From NCBI GenBank assembly GCA_023701385.1, contig JAMPXC010000019.1, positions 1-57,532 on the forward strand: a DNA stretch of 57,532 nt, written 5' to 3'. Origin of the DNA: Pseudobdellovibrio sp. GTDB taxonomy: Bacteria; Bdellovibrionota; Bdellovibrionia; Bdellovibrionales; Bdellovibrionaceae. The translations under genes and the position numbers were made by a program. The notes below the pieces were generated by a model. It was not told the origin of the DNA and ran no database searches. It saw only the letters and a list, made by a program, of their open reading frames with translations. Below, piece after piece: positions 1 to 10,100 of this stretch (the stretch's first letter is position 1; each line of letters begins with the position of its first letter).

Positions 1-165
1 ATTCAAAAATTTAACGAAGAAGAAGTGATTCTTTTTGGTTACGATCAAAACGGAAATTTCTTAAGCGCTGATTTAACAGCGAAAGCCGCTGAAACAATCA
101 CTTGGGAAGTCTTAACCGCTGTCGGTGAACGAGTGCCTAGACATTATAAAGGTGGGCAAGCGTGA
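1..165 (+). CDS. C-terminal end of an unidentified protein (partial)
   Basis: An open frame enters from the left edge and reads 54 residues to a TGA at 163-165. It ends ...GERVPRHYKGGQA. The stop overlaps the GTG start of the following MlaE permease (GTGA), so the two are translationally coupled and probably in one operon. I recognise no domain in this fragment. A role related to lipid transport or the envelope is only suggested by position. Confidence 0.6.
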   Translation: MQKFNEEEVILFGYDQNGNFLSADLTAKAAETITWEVLTAVGERVPRHYKGGQA

Positions 166-944
166 TTTTAGAAAAAGCAAAAAAGAAAATTAATGATGTC
201 GGCGAAGTCAGCCTTTTTGCGATTGAAAGCTTACGTTTATTATTCACTCAGCCCTATCGTTGGGGTGAAGTTGTAAAACATATGGAATTCATCGGTAATC
301 AGTCGGTGGGAATCATTTCTTTAACAAGTATGTTCACAGGCCTGGCGCTTTCTTTTCAAATTTACCTAGGTTTTAAATTAGTCAATGCGGTAAATCTTGT
401 GGGGCCAACAGTGGCGTTAGGTATCACGCGAGAACTTGGCCCGGTATTAACTGGATTAATCGTGGCCGCTCGTGCAGGTGGTGCGATGGCCGCACGTTTA
501 GGTACAATGCGTGTGAATGAACAAATGGATGCCTTAGATGTGATGGGTGTAAATACCAAACAATATCTAATCGCTCCAAGATTAGTAGCTGCGGTTTTCT
601 GTATGCCACTTCTAACGGCTTTATTTGATTTTATGGCGATGTTAGGTTCATGGTTTTTATGTACAAAAATCGTGGGATTAGATGGTGCTATTTTTTTTGA
701 AAAAATTCGCCAGACTGTAGATTTTCACCATATCGGTGAAGGGTTAATAAAATCAGCAATCTTTGGATTATTATTTGCGGTGATTTGTACATACCAAGGC
801 TTTAACACAAAAGGTGGGGCTAAAGGCGTCGGTGAAGCCACCAACAACGGCGTTGTTATGAGTATGGTTGGTATTATCATCATCGATTATTTCTTAATGA
901 ATATTATCCGCGTAGTGTACATCATGATGGGGATTCAAAAATGA
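162..944 (+). CDS. mlaE: MlaE-family ABC transporter permease
   Basis: This 260-residue integral membrane permease belongs to the MlaE/YrbE family, the inner-membrane channel of an MCE lipid (phospholipid) transport system. About five hydrophobic segments are visible. The family hallmark lies near residues 89-128: ELGPVLTGLIVAARAGG, then MRVNEQMDALDVMG (the EQMDAL loop that contacts the ATPase). The GTG start is preceded by an AAAGGTGG ribosome site about 7 bases away and overlaps the upstream stop. Its own stop overlaps the ATG of mlaF (ATGA). Next to an ATPase and an MCE protein, the assignment is firm. The transported lipid and its direction cannot be read from sequence. Confidence 0.95.
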   Translation: MILEKAKKKINDVGEVSLFAIESLRLLFTQPYRWGEVVKHMEFIGNQSVGIISLTSMFTGLALSFQIYLGFKLVNAVNLVGPTVALGITRELGPVLTGLIVAARAGGAMAARLGTMRVNEQMDALDVMGVNTKQYLIAPRLVAAVFCMPLLTALFDFMAMLGSWFLCTKIVGLDGAIFFEKIRQTVDFHHIGEGLIKSAIFGLLFAVICTYQGFNTKGGAKGVGEATNNGVVMSMVGIIIIDYFLMNIIRVVYIMMGIQK

Positions 945-1714
945 GTCCGAAACAGCAAAGCCAATATGCCATTGAACTTGATGGCGTTAAAAAAACTTTT
1001 GATGGTAAGGAGTTCGTACTTAAAGGTATCGATTTAAAAATTCCTAAAGGAAGTTTAACGGCGATCATCGGTTTCTCGGGTACGGGAAAATCTGTAATGT
1101 TAAAACACGTTTTAGGTTTATTTAAACCCACTGAAGGAACAGTTAGAGTTTTAGGAACTGATCTTTCAACTCTAGATCAAAATGAATTAACAAAGTTTCG
1201 CTGCAACTATGGGGTTCTTTTTCAGAGTGCCGCGCTATTTGATGATATGACAGTACTTGAAAACGTTTGTTTTCCGTTAGAAGAACACCGTCGTAATTTA
1301 AAAAAAGACCAAGTGATTCAGGTCGCGCAAACTAAACTAAAAATGGTAGGCCTTGATCCAAAACACTATAATAAATTACCGAGTGAGATTTCAGGCGGTA
1401 TGCAAAAACGTACCGGCTTGGCACGGGCCTTGGCCTTAGATCCAGAGATCATTGTTTATGACGAACCGACCACAGGATTAGATCCGATCTTAACGGAAAT
1501 GGTCGATAATTTAATTTTAGAGACACATAAGAATACTCCAGGCACGACTTCAGTCATGGTGTCGCACGATTTAAGTGCAGCTTTTCGAATCGCAGACTTT
1601 ATTGTGATGCTTGATGCTGGTAAAGTGTTACTAGCTGGAACTGCTCAGGATTTCTTTAATTCAGATATCGAGTTAGTTAAGCGATTTGTGACAAAAGGGA
1701 TGAAGCATCAATGA
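941..1714 (+). CDS. mlaF: MlaF-family ABC transporter ATP-binding protein
   Basis: This 257-residue cytoplasmic ATPase powers the MlaE permease. The ABC motifs appear in order: Walker A GFSGTGKS near residue 44, a Q-loop in LFQSAALFDDMTV, signature ISGGMQKR near residue 150, Walker B IIVYDEPTTGLDP near residue 170, and the SHD switch His near 208. The FSGTGKS and SGGMQKR variants are typical of MlaF. It overlaps mlaE by four bases at its start and mlaD by four at its end, which fixes the operon. Confidence 0.95.
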   Translation: MSPKQQSQYAIELDGVKKTFDGKEFVLKGIDLKIPKGSLTAIIGFSGTGKSVMLKHVLGLFKPTEGTVRVLGTDLSTLDQNELTKFRCNYGVLFQSAALFDDMTVLENVCFPLEEHRRNLKKDQVIQVAQTKLKMVGLDPKHYNKLPSEISGGMQKRTGLARALALDPEIIVYDEPTTGLDPILTEMVDNLILETHKNTPGTTSVMVSHDLSAAFRIADFIVMLDAGKVLLAGTAQDFFNSDIELVKRFVTKGMKHQ

Positions 1715-3090
1715 GTTTTTTCACCACCGCAGAATTTAAAGTAGGCGCGCTTGTCGTAGGCATCGGAGCGCTTATTGCCCTTATGTCAATGCAAGTCAGC
1801 GATGATCCTTCTTTCTTAGGGCGATCAAAAAAAGCTTGGTTTTATTTGGATAATGCCAATGGTCTTACAAAGGGATCGGCGATTCGTTCTGCCGGTATTC
1901 CGGTTGGCGCAATTAAAGATATTTCTTTATCTGAAGGCAAAGCCCGTATTGATGTTTCTGTAAAATCTGATGTGCCACTAACTCGTTCGGCACAAGTTGA
2001 AATGCGTGCAAACGGTATCTTAGGTGATAAATACATCGAAATTACTCCGGGTAATCCGACAGATCCAGGCTTAGAAGACGGTGGTCAAATCGCCAACGTT
2101 AAAACGGGCGGGTCATTAGATGATGTGATGTCGCAAGTTTCTGACATCACTTCATCGTTAAAAGAAGTTTCAAAACATTTAAATGAAGCCACAGCTGAAG
2201 ATGGAACAAATAAACACATCCTAGGCCGTATCGTGCAAAATATGGAAAAATTAACGGGCGATCTTTCGCAAATGACCTCTGAAAATAAAGAGCAAATTGG
2301 CGAAATTGTAGACCAAGTTCATAACATCACAGGCACATTAGATGATTTAGTAAATGATGAAAGTGAAACGGGCTTTAAGAAAACTTGGAAAAACTCAATG
2401 GCCCGCATTGATAAGTCTCTTAAAAATATTGAAGAAATCACAGATAAAGTTAATAAAGGCGAAGGTACTCTGGGTAAACTTATCTCTGATGAAAAAACTG
2501 CAGAAGATGTTTCATCAGCGATCGAAGGTTTAAGTGGTTTAGTTGATACAGCTAATAAAACGACAACGGCTTTTGATTTTAATGGCTACTACCTAGATAA
2601 TGTCGAAGCCGCTAAATCGTCGATTGGTATTCATATTCAGCCGGGTTTAGACCGTTTCTACTATTTAGGCTTAATTGATGATCCGGCCGGTGTAGTTGAA
2701 AGAAAAAATACTCTGACTGAATCAAATGGTGTTTCGACAAGCGTTGATGAAACGACGACATTTAAAAGTAAAACTAAATTCACAGCACTTTTTGGTAAGA
2801 ATATTTATAACTTCTCGTTTAAGGGTGGTTTAATCGAAAATTCCGGCGGTATCGGTATTGATTATTCGCCATTTAAATTACACCGTTTGAAATTTTCTAT
2901 TGAAGCCTTTGATTTTGACAATACAAACTTACGTTCGACGATTTCCTATAAATTCCGTTACGGTTTTTATGTCTTAGCCGGTTATAACGACATGTTACAC
3001 AATACAGATGCACAGTCGGCTTACGCCGGTGCAGGTTTATTCTTAACTAACGATGACCTTAAACTTCTACTAACGAAGTCACCATTCTAG
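1711..3090 (+). CDS. mlaD: MlaD/MCE-domain periplasmic lipid-binding protein with extended C-terminus
   Basis: This 459-residue protein has one N-terminal membrane anchor (about residues 8-27) and an MCE domain (about 38-120) with the usual GLTKGSAIRSAGIPVGAI and GDKYIEITPG signatures. It is much longer than E. coli MlaD (about 180 aa). After a predicted helical stretch (about 130-280, rich in DD, KN and EE heptad-like sequence) comes a beta-rich part of about 170 residues with alternating aromatic strands and a closing SPF. This resembles an outer-membrane-barrel-like tail. The tail may let the protein span the periplasm or touch the outer membrane; that is inference. It overlaps mlaF by four bases. 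Confidence 0.9.
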   Translation: MSFFTTAEFKVGALVVGIGALIALMSMQVSDDPSFLGRSKKAWFYLDNANGLTKGSAIRSAGIPVGAIKDISLSEGKARIDVSVKSDVPLTRSAQVEMRANGILGDKYIEITPGNPTDPGLEDGGQIANVKTGGSLDDVMSQVSDITSSLKEVSKHLNEATAEDGTNKHILGRIVQNMEKLTGDLSQMTSENKEQIGEIVDQVHNITGTLDDLVNDESETGFKKTWKNSMARIDKSLKNIEEITDKVNKGEGTLGKLISDEKTAEDVSSAIEGLSGLVDTANKTTTAFDFNGYYLDNVEAAKSSIGIHIQPGLDRFYYLGLIDDPAGVVERKNTLTESNGVSTSVDETTTFKSKTKFTALFGKNIYNFSFKGGLIENSGGIGIDYSPFKLHRLKFSIEAFDFDNTNLRSTISYKFRYGFYVLAGYNDMLHNTDAQSAYAGAGLFLTNDDLKLLLTKSPF

Positions 3091-3099
3091 AGGAAAGCC

Positions 3100-4887
3100 A
3101 TGCAAGCCGCCGCCGCCGACCGAAAATGGATGATCAAATCAGAAAATCGGATTTTAGGCCCGTATTCGTATGATCAGATCGAAGATTTATTAAAGAAAAA
3201 ACAAATCACTTTGATTGATGAAGTTCGCGATATGGATACACGCTGGATGTATGTGCGCGAATCAGAGGCGTTAAAAGCCATCGTTGACGAAATTCGTGAA
3301 GAGTTGGCTAACACCGACGACCACACTAAAACTTACCAAACTCGCACCTCTCAAGGCCTTACAAAAACAGGCACGGTCACGCAGGAACTTGTTCAGGCTG
3401 AAAATACGAAGTTTGAAATGCCAAACTTTACTGATGTAAAGGTTGAAGATGCTGAGTTTACTGAAGAAGAGACAACTCCGGCAGCAAAACCTTTAAAACC
3501 GCAGGCTCCGGCTGCAGCTCCGGCTGCCGCAACAACTGTGGCTAAAGCTAAGACTCCGCAGCAGTATGTATCAGCGGCTGATCCTGTCGTAAACTCACAA
3601 ATTCGTGAACGTTCTAAATTAACATTAATGATTTTAATTTCGATCTTGTTGGCCGTTATTGTTGTAGCTGGTGGATCACACTTCTATCAACAGCGTGATA
3701 AGAAAAAACAAGAGCTGCAGTCAATTGCGCAGATTCGCAAATATTCATTGTATGGTTTAGAAAATAAAGTGGTCGAAATTTTCGGTAATATGTCGCCCGA
3801 AGTTCAGCGCCAGGTTTTACCTGAGATTATTCCGATGATTCCTAAGCTTGATTCAGTGGGTTACATTAATGGCACTCAGACCATCAATAACTTAAAATCA
3901 AACCCGGGTGTGAACGATCAACGTAAAGCCTTATTAGATATCGTTCAATTTATTCAGTCTTTACAGGATCAAGATCTTAAAAAAGCCCGTGAATCGTTAA
4001 TTCGTGCCAAAGATTTAGATCCAAGCAGTGAATTAATCAAAGAAAACGATGCAATCTTAAGTTACTACGAAGGTAAATTTGATCAAGCGACAAAAACATA
4101 CTCTGAACTGTATAATACAGTTTCAAAAGGCCGTTGGTTATTTGGTTGGGCGATCAGCGAATTAGCAAAGCCTACAGCTAACGCCGAAACTGAAAGTATG
4201 CTTAATCACGAAATCGAACGCTACACAGAAAAAGCAGCTGATTTCAAAAAAGAATTGTTAATGATCAACATGCTTTTAGATAAGCGTACTGCGCGTGAAG
4301 AAAAATTCGACCGTGATTACAAAAACTATGTCGCTATGCCACTGGGTTTTCGCCAAAGATTTCAAGTGCCGCTGTCAGTGTTTTCTGGAATTTATTCGGC
4401 ATTCACGTTACGTAGTATTTATGAAAAATTAAAACCGTCGTTAACACCTTCACAAAAGTTTGTGCTTGAAATGCACATGAAACTTGAATTAGGTGAAGTG
4501 TCAGCGGCGCAAAGTTTATTTTCATCGTATCAAAGCCTTGTTGAAGATCCGGCAGAGCTTGCAAACTTAAGATTACAACTTGATTACGCTTTAAAAGATT
4601 ATTCAGCGGTTGTAGCCCAACAGAAAACTATAGATATATCAAAATTAAATGCTGCCAGTCATTACGTGATGATCTTAGCGAAACAAAGAGTTAATTCACA
4701 AACATCATTGATTGATGATGGTTTAACAGCGCATGTGAATTTCTTACGTTCAGAAAAAAATATCTTAGGGTTATGGGCTCAGCTTGTAACTATGGAGCCA
4801 GCTAAAAAACAAGCTTTTGTACAAGCGAACTCAGGAGCTGGAGAAGATTTTATCCCGTTTTTAGAAGTTAAAGGGTCTACAGAGTGA
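3100..4887 (+). CDS. GYF_2-domain membrane protein with C-terminal repeat-like helical region
   Basis: This 595-residue protein starts with a GYF_2 (DUF4339-like) fold (about residues 8-65, with the GPYSYDQIEDLLKKKQI pattern). A Pro/Ala-rich linker with APAAAPAAATTVAKA follows at about 125-155. A single transmembrane helix lies at about 174-192 (LTLMILISILLAVIVVAGG), then a long helical region that looks TPR-like (LIRAKDLDPSSELIKEN...SYYEGKFDQATKTYSELY). An AGAGGAAAG ribosome site precedes the ATG. It follows mlaD by nine bases, so it may be an accessory of the lipid transporter, but its function is unknown. The TPR call is by eye only. Confidence 0.75.
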   Translation: MQAAAADRKWMIKSENRILGPYSYDQIEDLLKKKQITLIDEVRDMDTRWMYVRESEALKAIVDEIREELANTDDHTKTYQTRTSQGLTKTGTVTQELVQAENTKFEMPNFTDVKVEDAEFTEEETTPAAKPLKPQAPAAAPAAATTVAKAKTPQQYVSAADPVVNSQIRERSKLTLMILISILLAVIVVAGGSHFYQQRDKKKQELQSIAQIRKYSLYGLENKVVEIFGNMSPEVQRQVLPEIIPMIPKLDSVGYINGTQTINNLKSNPGVNDQRKALLDIVQFIQSLQDQDLKKARESLIRAKDLDPSSELIKENDAILSYYEGKFDQATKTYSELYNTVSKGRWLFGWAISELAKPTANAETESMLNHEIERYTEKAADFKKELLMINMLLDKRTAREEKFDRDYKNYVAMPLGFRQRFQVPLSVFSGIYSAFTLRSIYEKLKPSLTPSQKFVLEMHMKLELGEVSAAQSLFSSYQSLVEDPAELANLRLQLDYALKDYSAVVAQQKTIDISKLNAASHYVMILAKQRVNSQTSLIDDGLTAHVNFLRSEKNILGLWAQLVTMEPAKKQAFVQANSGAGEDFIPFLEVKGSTE

Positions 4888-5534
4888 GATTTTTAATTCT
4901 GGTGTCAGGATTACTACTGCTTTTCTCGAGCTGTGAAAAACCTCACGAATCTAAGCCTAAGGTTATCGTGAATAAATCTTTGGCCGCTGATTTTAAAGTG
5001 CCTGAAGAAATTTTTACTGAAATCAAAAAAAGTATGGGCCCGGATAGTAAAATCGAGCCCGAATATCTTTTTACTGACTTAGAAGTTCAAATTCACTCTA
5101 ATCAAAAAAATGTTCTAAGCGATCCGGATTTGTTATTTAAATTAACCAACGGCGGCGGTGGTCTTGATCTTAAAGATTACGTGACTGGCGAGGGTAGTTT
5201 TTATCTCCATTTTCCGAAAGAGCAATTTACCACTAAGCCAGAGCTTCTATTTGTATTTTATATCAGCGATTCGCCAAAGGTGAATATTCGTGGCGAAGAG
5301 TACGGCCTTGGCTGTGGTCAATGGGTAGATTTAAAGCCCAAATTCACCAAATTGCAGGAAAAAAACTTTTTAAAACTAAACACTGTTGATCAAACTTATG
5401 CGCACGTGCTCTCGGGCCAGTATATATTTGTCTTTAAAAAGGGAATTCAATACTATCTGACGCACTTAAATCTGTCGGATTCACGCTATAGCGATAAAAT
5501 GTGTTCGAGAATATTTAATATAAAAAATAATTAA
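4884..5534 (+). CDS. Putative lipoprotein of unknown function
   Basis: This 216-residue protein has a signal peptide ending in a lipobox-like LLFSSC at about residues 12-17. It is therefore probably a lipid-anchored periplasmic or outer-membrane protein. The GTG start overlaps the TGA of the upstream GYF_2 gene (GTGA), matching the coupling style seen at the Mla permease. The mature part has GGGGLDLKDYVTGEGSFYLHF and three further cysteines. I do not recognise a family. It is part of the Mla-linked operon by spacing. Confidence 0.75.
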   Translation: MRFLILVSGLLLLFSSCEKPHESKPKVIVNKSLAADFKVPEEIFTEIKKSMGPDSKIEPEYLFTDLEVQIHSNQKNVLSDPDLLFKLTNGGGGLDLKDYVTGEGSFYLHFPKEQFTTKPELLFVFYISDSPKVNIRGEEYGLGCGQWVDLKPKFTKLQEKNFLKLNTVDQTYAHVLSGQYIFVFKKGIQYYLTHLNLSDSRYSDKMCSRIFNIKNN

Positions 5535-5545
5535 AGAAGTTGATT

Positions 5546-6526
5546 ATGAATACACCGATCAAAAATTTAAATGATAAAGACCCGGTTCAGGATCGTATTT
5601 TTTTAGTTAAAGATAAAGTCTTAGGCGTTGGTAAAACAGGTAAGTCTTTTTTAACTATTTTAATCGGTGATCAATCAGGGCAGTTAGATGGCCGTATCTG
5701 GGATAATATCGAAGAAATTCAGACACGCTTTGAAATCGGTGATTTAGTTAAAATTAAAGGTGTTATTCAAATCTATAATCAGCGTAAACAGTTGATTATT
5801 CATCGTTTAGAAAAAGTCGATGATCCAAGCTTAAATAAAGATGATTTTAAAATTAAAGAACGTCAAATCGATACGCACGCGCTTTATTCTGAACTATTTC
5901 AAATGGTGCAGGCGATTGAAATTCAGCCGTTAAAACAGTTGATGTTAGATTGTTTGCAAGATGAAGAAATCAAACCTCGCTTATTAAAAGCCCCAGCGGC
6001 TAAAACGATTCATCACGCTCACCGCGGTGGTTTGTTAGAACATATCGTTTCAATCTGTAAAGTGATGCAGTTTATGGCGTCACATTACAGTTATTTAAAT
6101 AAAGACCTTTTAATTTTCGGAGCTATTTTTCACGACTTAGGAAAAATCTGGGAGCTTGATCAAACCGAACAACAACAAATTTACTACACAGCTCCGGGGC
6201 AGTTATTAGGTCACATGCTTTTAGCCTGTGAATTAGTTGAGAAGAAATCACAGCGTATCTTAGGGTTTCCTGAAGATTTACGCATGATTTTAAAACATAT
6301 TATCTTAGCTCATCACGGAAGACTGGAATACGGAAGTCCTAAAGTACCGATGTTTCCTGAAGCCATGGTTGTTGCCATGATCGACGATATGGATTCAAAA
6401 ATGGACACGATGATGTCATTTATCAATCAAGAACGCCAAAGCGGTGAATCGTGGTCACGTTTTAATGAAAACTTTGAACGTTATTTCTATCTTGATGATT
6501 TAAAAACGAAATGGAATGCAAAGTGA
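5546..6526 (+). CDS. YhaM-like 3'-5' exoribonuclease (OB fold plus HD domain)
   Basis: The protein has 326 residues from the ATG at 5546. I chose that over the in-frame TTG at 5540 because AAAGAAG sits just upstream. An N-terminal OB fold (about residues 12-95, with [21 protein letters not shown]) precedes an HD phosphohydrolase domain. Its metal ligands are visible as [21 protein letters not shown] and LAHHGR. This architecture is that of YhaM/CBF1 exoribonucleases, which shorten RNA (and some ssDNA) from the 3' end in a metal-dependent way. The substrate here is inferred from the family. Confidence 0.85.
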   Translation: MNTPIKNLNDKDPVQDRIFLVKDKVLGVGKTGKSFLTILIGDQSGQLDGRIWDNIEEIQTRFEIGDLVKIKGVIQIYNQRKQLIIHRLEKVDDPSLNKDDFKIKERQIDTHALYSELFQMVQAIEIQPLKQLMLDCLQDEEIKPRLLKAPAAKTIHHAHRGGLLEHIVSICKVMQFMASHYSYLNKDLLIFGAIFHDLGKIWELDQTEQQQIYYTAPGQLLGHMLLACELVEKKSQRILGFPEDLRMILKHIILAHHGRLEYGSPKVPMFPEAMVVAMIDDMDSKMDTMMSFINQERQSGESWSRFNENFERYFYLDDLKTKWNAK

Positions 6527-7020
6527 TTACTTTTTTACGCGCTTACAAAAATTACGACCCTGCTGCAAAATCTATGTTAGAGATTTTGTTGTTATACCCA
6601 GGTCCTCGAGCGGTGTTTTTTCACCGAATTGCGCATGCCCTTTACACGTGTAAGTTATTTTTTATCGCACGCCTTGTAGCTGATATATCACGTACACTAA
6701 CAGGTATTGAAATTCACCCCGGTGCAACACTTGGCAAACGACTTGTGATCGACCACGGCGTTGGCTGTGTGATCGGTGAAACAGCCGTGATCGGTGATGA
6801 CTGTGTGATCTTTCACGGTGTTACTTTAGGTGGAATGAAATTCGAACCCGTAAAGCGTCATCCGACAGTAGGAAATAACGTTCTTATCGGTACAGGAGCT
6901 AAAGTATTAGGTCCAATCATGATCGGTGATGGTTCAAAAATTGGTGCAAATGCCGTGGTGATTAAAGATCTCCCACCAAATTCGATAATAGTTGCACCGC
7001 AGGCAGTTGTTTTAAAATAA
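6511..7020 (+). CDS. cysE: Serine O-acetyltransferase (short, CysE/EpsC type)
   Basis: This 169-residue left-handed beta-helix transferase converts L-serine and acetyl-CoA to O-acetylserine, the first step of cysteine synthesis. The family core is clear: [26 protein letters not shown], then [17 protein letters not shown] and FHGVTLGG carrying the catalytic His/Asp, then hexapeptide repeats to [10 protein letters not shown]. It lacks the long N-terminal domain of E. coli CysE, as in the compact Gram-positive type. The ATG at 6511 overlaps the upstream gene by 16 bases. A GTG at 6523 would give a four-base GTGA overlap and is an equally good start. Confidence 0.88.
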   Translation: MECKVITFLRAYKNYDPAAKSMLEILLLYPGPRAVFFHRIAHALYTCKLFFIARLVADISRTLTGIEIHPGATLGKRLVIDHGVGCVIGETAVIGDDCVIFHGVTLGGMKFEPVKRHPTVGNNVLIGTGAKVLGPIMIGDGSKIGANAVVIKDLPPNSIIVAPQAVVLK

Positions 7021-7108
7021 CAGCTTTTTAACACCGTACAAATTTTACTAGAAATGAATAAGTTACGGCTGCGTATCCACAGTTAATTGCCGGCGGTCCT
7101 GATTCTTT

Positions 7109-7154
7109 TTGACACGTAAATACATATATATTTATACCCAGAGGCTCTTAGGAG
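7109..7154 (+). promoter_or_regulatory. Sigma70-like promoter and ribosome site for the RHS gene
   Basis: TTGACA at 7109-7114 and TATACC at 7133-7138 are separated by 18 bases, followed by an AGGAG ribosome site near 7150. The -35 is a perfect consensus. This suggests the RHS block is transcribed on its own and not from the upstream operon. Confidence 0.6.
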
Positions 7155-7160
7155 TCTCAT

Positions 7161-10100
7161 ATGAAGTCATTTTACGGCATGTTGGTAGCTTTTGCTATTG
7201 TTGGTTACGTTTCTCAATCTCTCGCGGTTACCTGTAAGGAAGAGGAGGCTCGTCTTAGGAAACTTTGCGATGACATGAAAACGCATGCACCTCCGGGCGT
7301 AATAACTAAAACAGAGCTAAAAATTACTTATGTTGACGGAGGCTTTGATTCTGTTTGTTATTATACAGCAGAAGGCCAAACATTTTCCGTTCCCTTTGCG
7401 CGAGCTACGTGTGGAGAAGGTGTTCCAACTCCGCAACCACAGCCCAATCCAGCACCTGCGCCAAAACCAAATGAAATTCCAAGAACTGTTACAGAACCAA
7501 CGATTGACGGTGCTGCCTGCCAGAAGGGCTCTATTATTTTAACCGACAACCAAGTACTTGGTGAGTCTATTCCTGTTGTGGGAGCTAAGTTCAATTTAGC
7601 GTATTTCACAAATAAAGTCGTAGGACGAAAAGGCGACTATAAAATTCAAATTCCTCTAACTGTTGGCTCTTATAGTTCAAAATTAACGCATGTTAAATAC
7701 ACCGTTAAAGTTGAAGGAAAAACTGTTGATTCAAAAACGGTGGCCATTGCGCCCAATCTAACAGTTGACTACGTTTGGAATGGATCTGTTTCTGGAAAAA
7801 ATAGTCTCGGATCTGGTCTCGTAGAAATCGTCATAGAAAAAATTCCAAACGGTGGATCAACATCATTCGCAGTGCCCGTTGGAAGTTTACAAGCAAAGAG
7901 TCTTGGGTTTGGTGGTTGGGTTCCAACTATTTATCATTTCTACGATATAGCCAGAAAAAAAGTTTTAAGAGGAGATGGGTCAAGCTTGTCGGCAGCAGCC
8001 GAAGCCTTAACGGGAAATCAATTGCGTATCATCGATTCTGACAGATCGTTGGTATATATTTTTGATTCTGCAACTGGTAAGCATTTGCTTACAAAATCAT
8101 TCTGGCTTGGAGCAGATTTGTTCGTTTTCAATCATGATGCGAACGGGTTACTTGCTAATATCGCGGAGCCTTTCGGTATTAAAACTGTCTTCAATCGTAA
8201 TACTTCTGGTGATTTAGTTTCGATTACTGCACCGAATGGTCAGATTACGCAAATTACTTTAAACGCAAACAAGTACATTTCTGCAGTTACGAGTCCCGCA
8301 GGGCAAATCCATTCATTAGGTTATTATGATGCCAATGGATTACTAAAGTCGTTTCAGAAGCCACAAGGTCAGGTAAGTACATTTACTTATGACAGTTTTG
8401 GAAATTTAAACCAAGATGCGCATTCTGGTGGCTATTCTATTAGCTTAGAAAAATCTGTCGATGAAGAAGAGACTACTATCCTTTCTAAATCCCAAATGGG
8501 TCGATCTACGACTTTTGTAACAAGTACTATTTTAACTCCTGCTGACGGCGAAAATAAAGAACGTAAACTTTACCAAAGAGTTGAAGTGCACCCTGACGAG
8601 ACAGTAACAGTAACGGGAACTTCAGATGATGCGAGTATTTTATTAAGTGATGATATGTTTTATATTACACAATATAAAAATGACGAACGCTTTAAAAACT
8701 TTGCGAGAATAGTGGGAGTTAAAGCTGTTTCAGGGGCAACAGTGTACGTCTCTTCAAATAGAGAAGAATCTTTTGATTTAAGTGATACTGCAAATCCATT
8801 TTCTATTAAAAATTATTCTTTAACTGAATCTGATCAAAATGATGAAAAAACAATTACGAGTTATGATGGTGCAACTAGAACTTTTATTACGCAAAATCAT
8901 AGAGGAACAAAAGTCACAACCAAGATTGATGCGTTGGAAAGATTAATCTCGGTTCAAATCGGAAATGATCTGCCGAAAGAGTTTACATACACAAAAGATA
9001 AGCTGACTCGAGTATCACAAGGAACTCGGTTTATAGATTACGTTTATGACTCTGCTACTCAAAATCTAGCATCAACTAAAAATGTCTTAAGTCAGGCTAC
9101 TTTGTTTAATTATGATAAGGCAGGTAGATTGATATCTACTGAATATCCAGATTCTAAAAAAAATGTATTTGGTTATGATGAAAATAATAAATTAATAGGA
9201 ATTGTGCCTATAGAAAGACCTCAGCATAGTTTTGTGTTCAACTCTCTGGAGTTATTAACCAGCTATACGCCACCAATTATAGAAAACAATATTTCAACTC
9301 CAACAGTTTATGATTACAACGGCGATAAGCAGCTTTTAGCTGTAGCAAAACCAGATGGCCAAAAAATCAAATACAATTACGATGATGAAAAAGGAACTTT
9401 GAATAGTATTGAAACTCCGGCGGGAGTTTATACGTATAATTTCAATTCTGAACGTAGTAACTATGATAAAATCACTACGCCAATGGCCATCGAAACTCGA
9501 AAACAATTGTTGCCTGGTGGTTTTCTTGAGCGTGATTTTTTATTAAAAAAGGCTAGTCCGCTTGGTGCCTACACAGCAGTTCCAAATGAGCGAAATCTTG
9601 TGCAGAGAGATGTTGTACAGGGGGCTGTAGATGAAAAAGTTGATTGGATTGGTTATCACATTGCAGGTGATGGTAAAGTCGAAATTGCAGGCGAAGAGCG
9701 GATTCGTTACGACGATATTTCCGGCCGTATTACAGCAACATTTATCCCAATTAACGGTAACTATGTGGCCGAAAGTTATAAATACAACCAATATGGTGAA
9801 CTAAGTTCGTATACTGCAAGCTATAATGATACCACTCTTTATTCTTTTTCTTTGTTTTACGATGACCTTGGAAGAATCGTTAAAAAGATTGAGACAATTA
9901 AAGGAATTTCTCAAACGTACGAATACGCCTACGATTTGCGAAACCGTTTAAGCGAAGTGAAGCAGAATGGAGCAATTACTGGAAAATATAATTACGATGG
10001 TAATGGTAATCGCATTTCTGGAACTGTTAATGGTCAGGCAATTATTGCCAAATATGATGCTCAGGATCGTCTTGTCGCATACAACTCCGAAAGTTTTGAA

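Noticed and set aside
7330-7609. Short frames on both strands inside the RHS gene start
   Set aside because: They overlap the signal-peptide gene in other frames, with no ribosome sites of their own.
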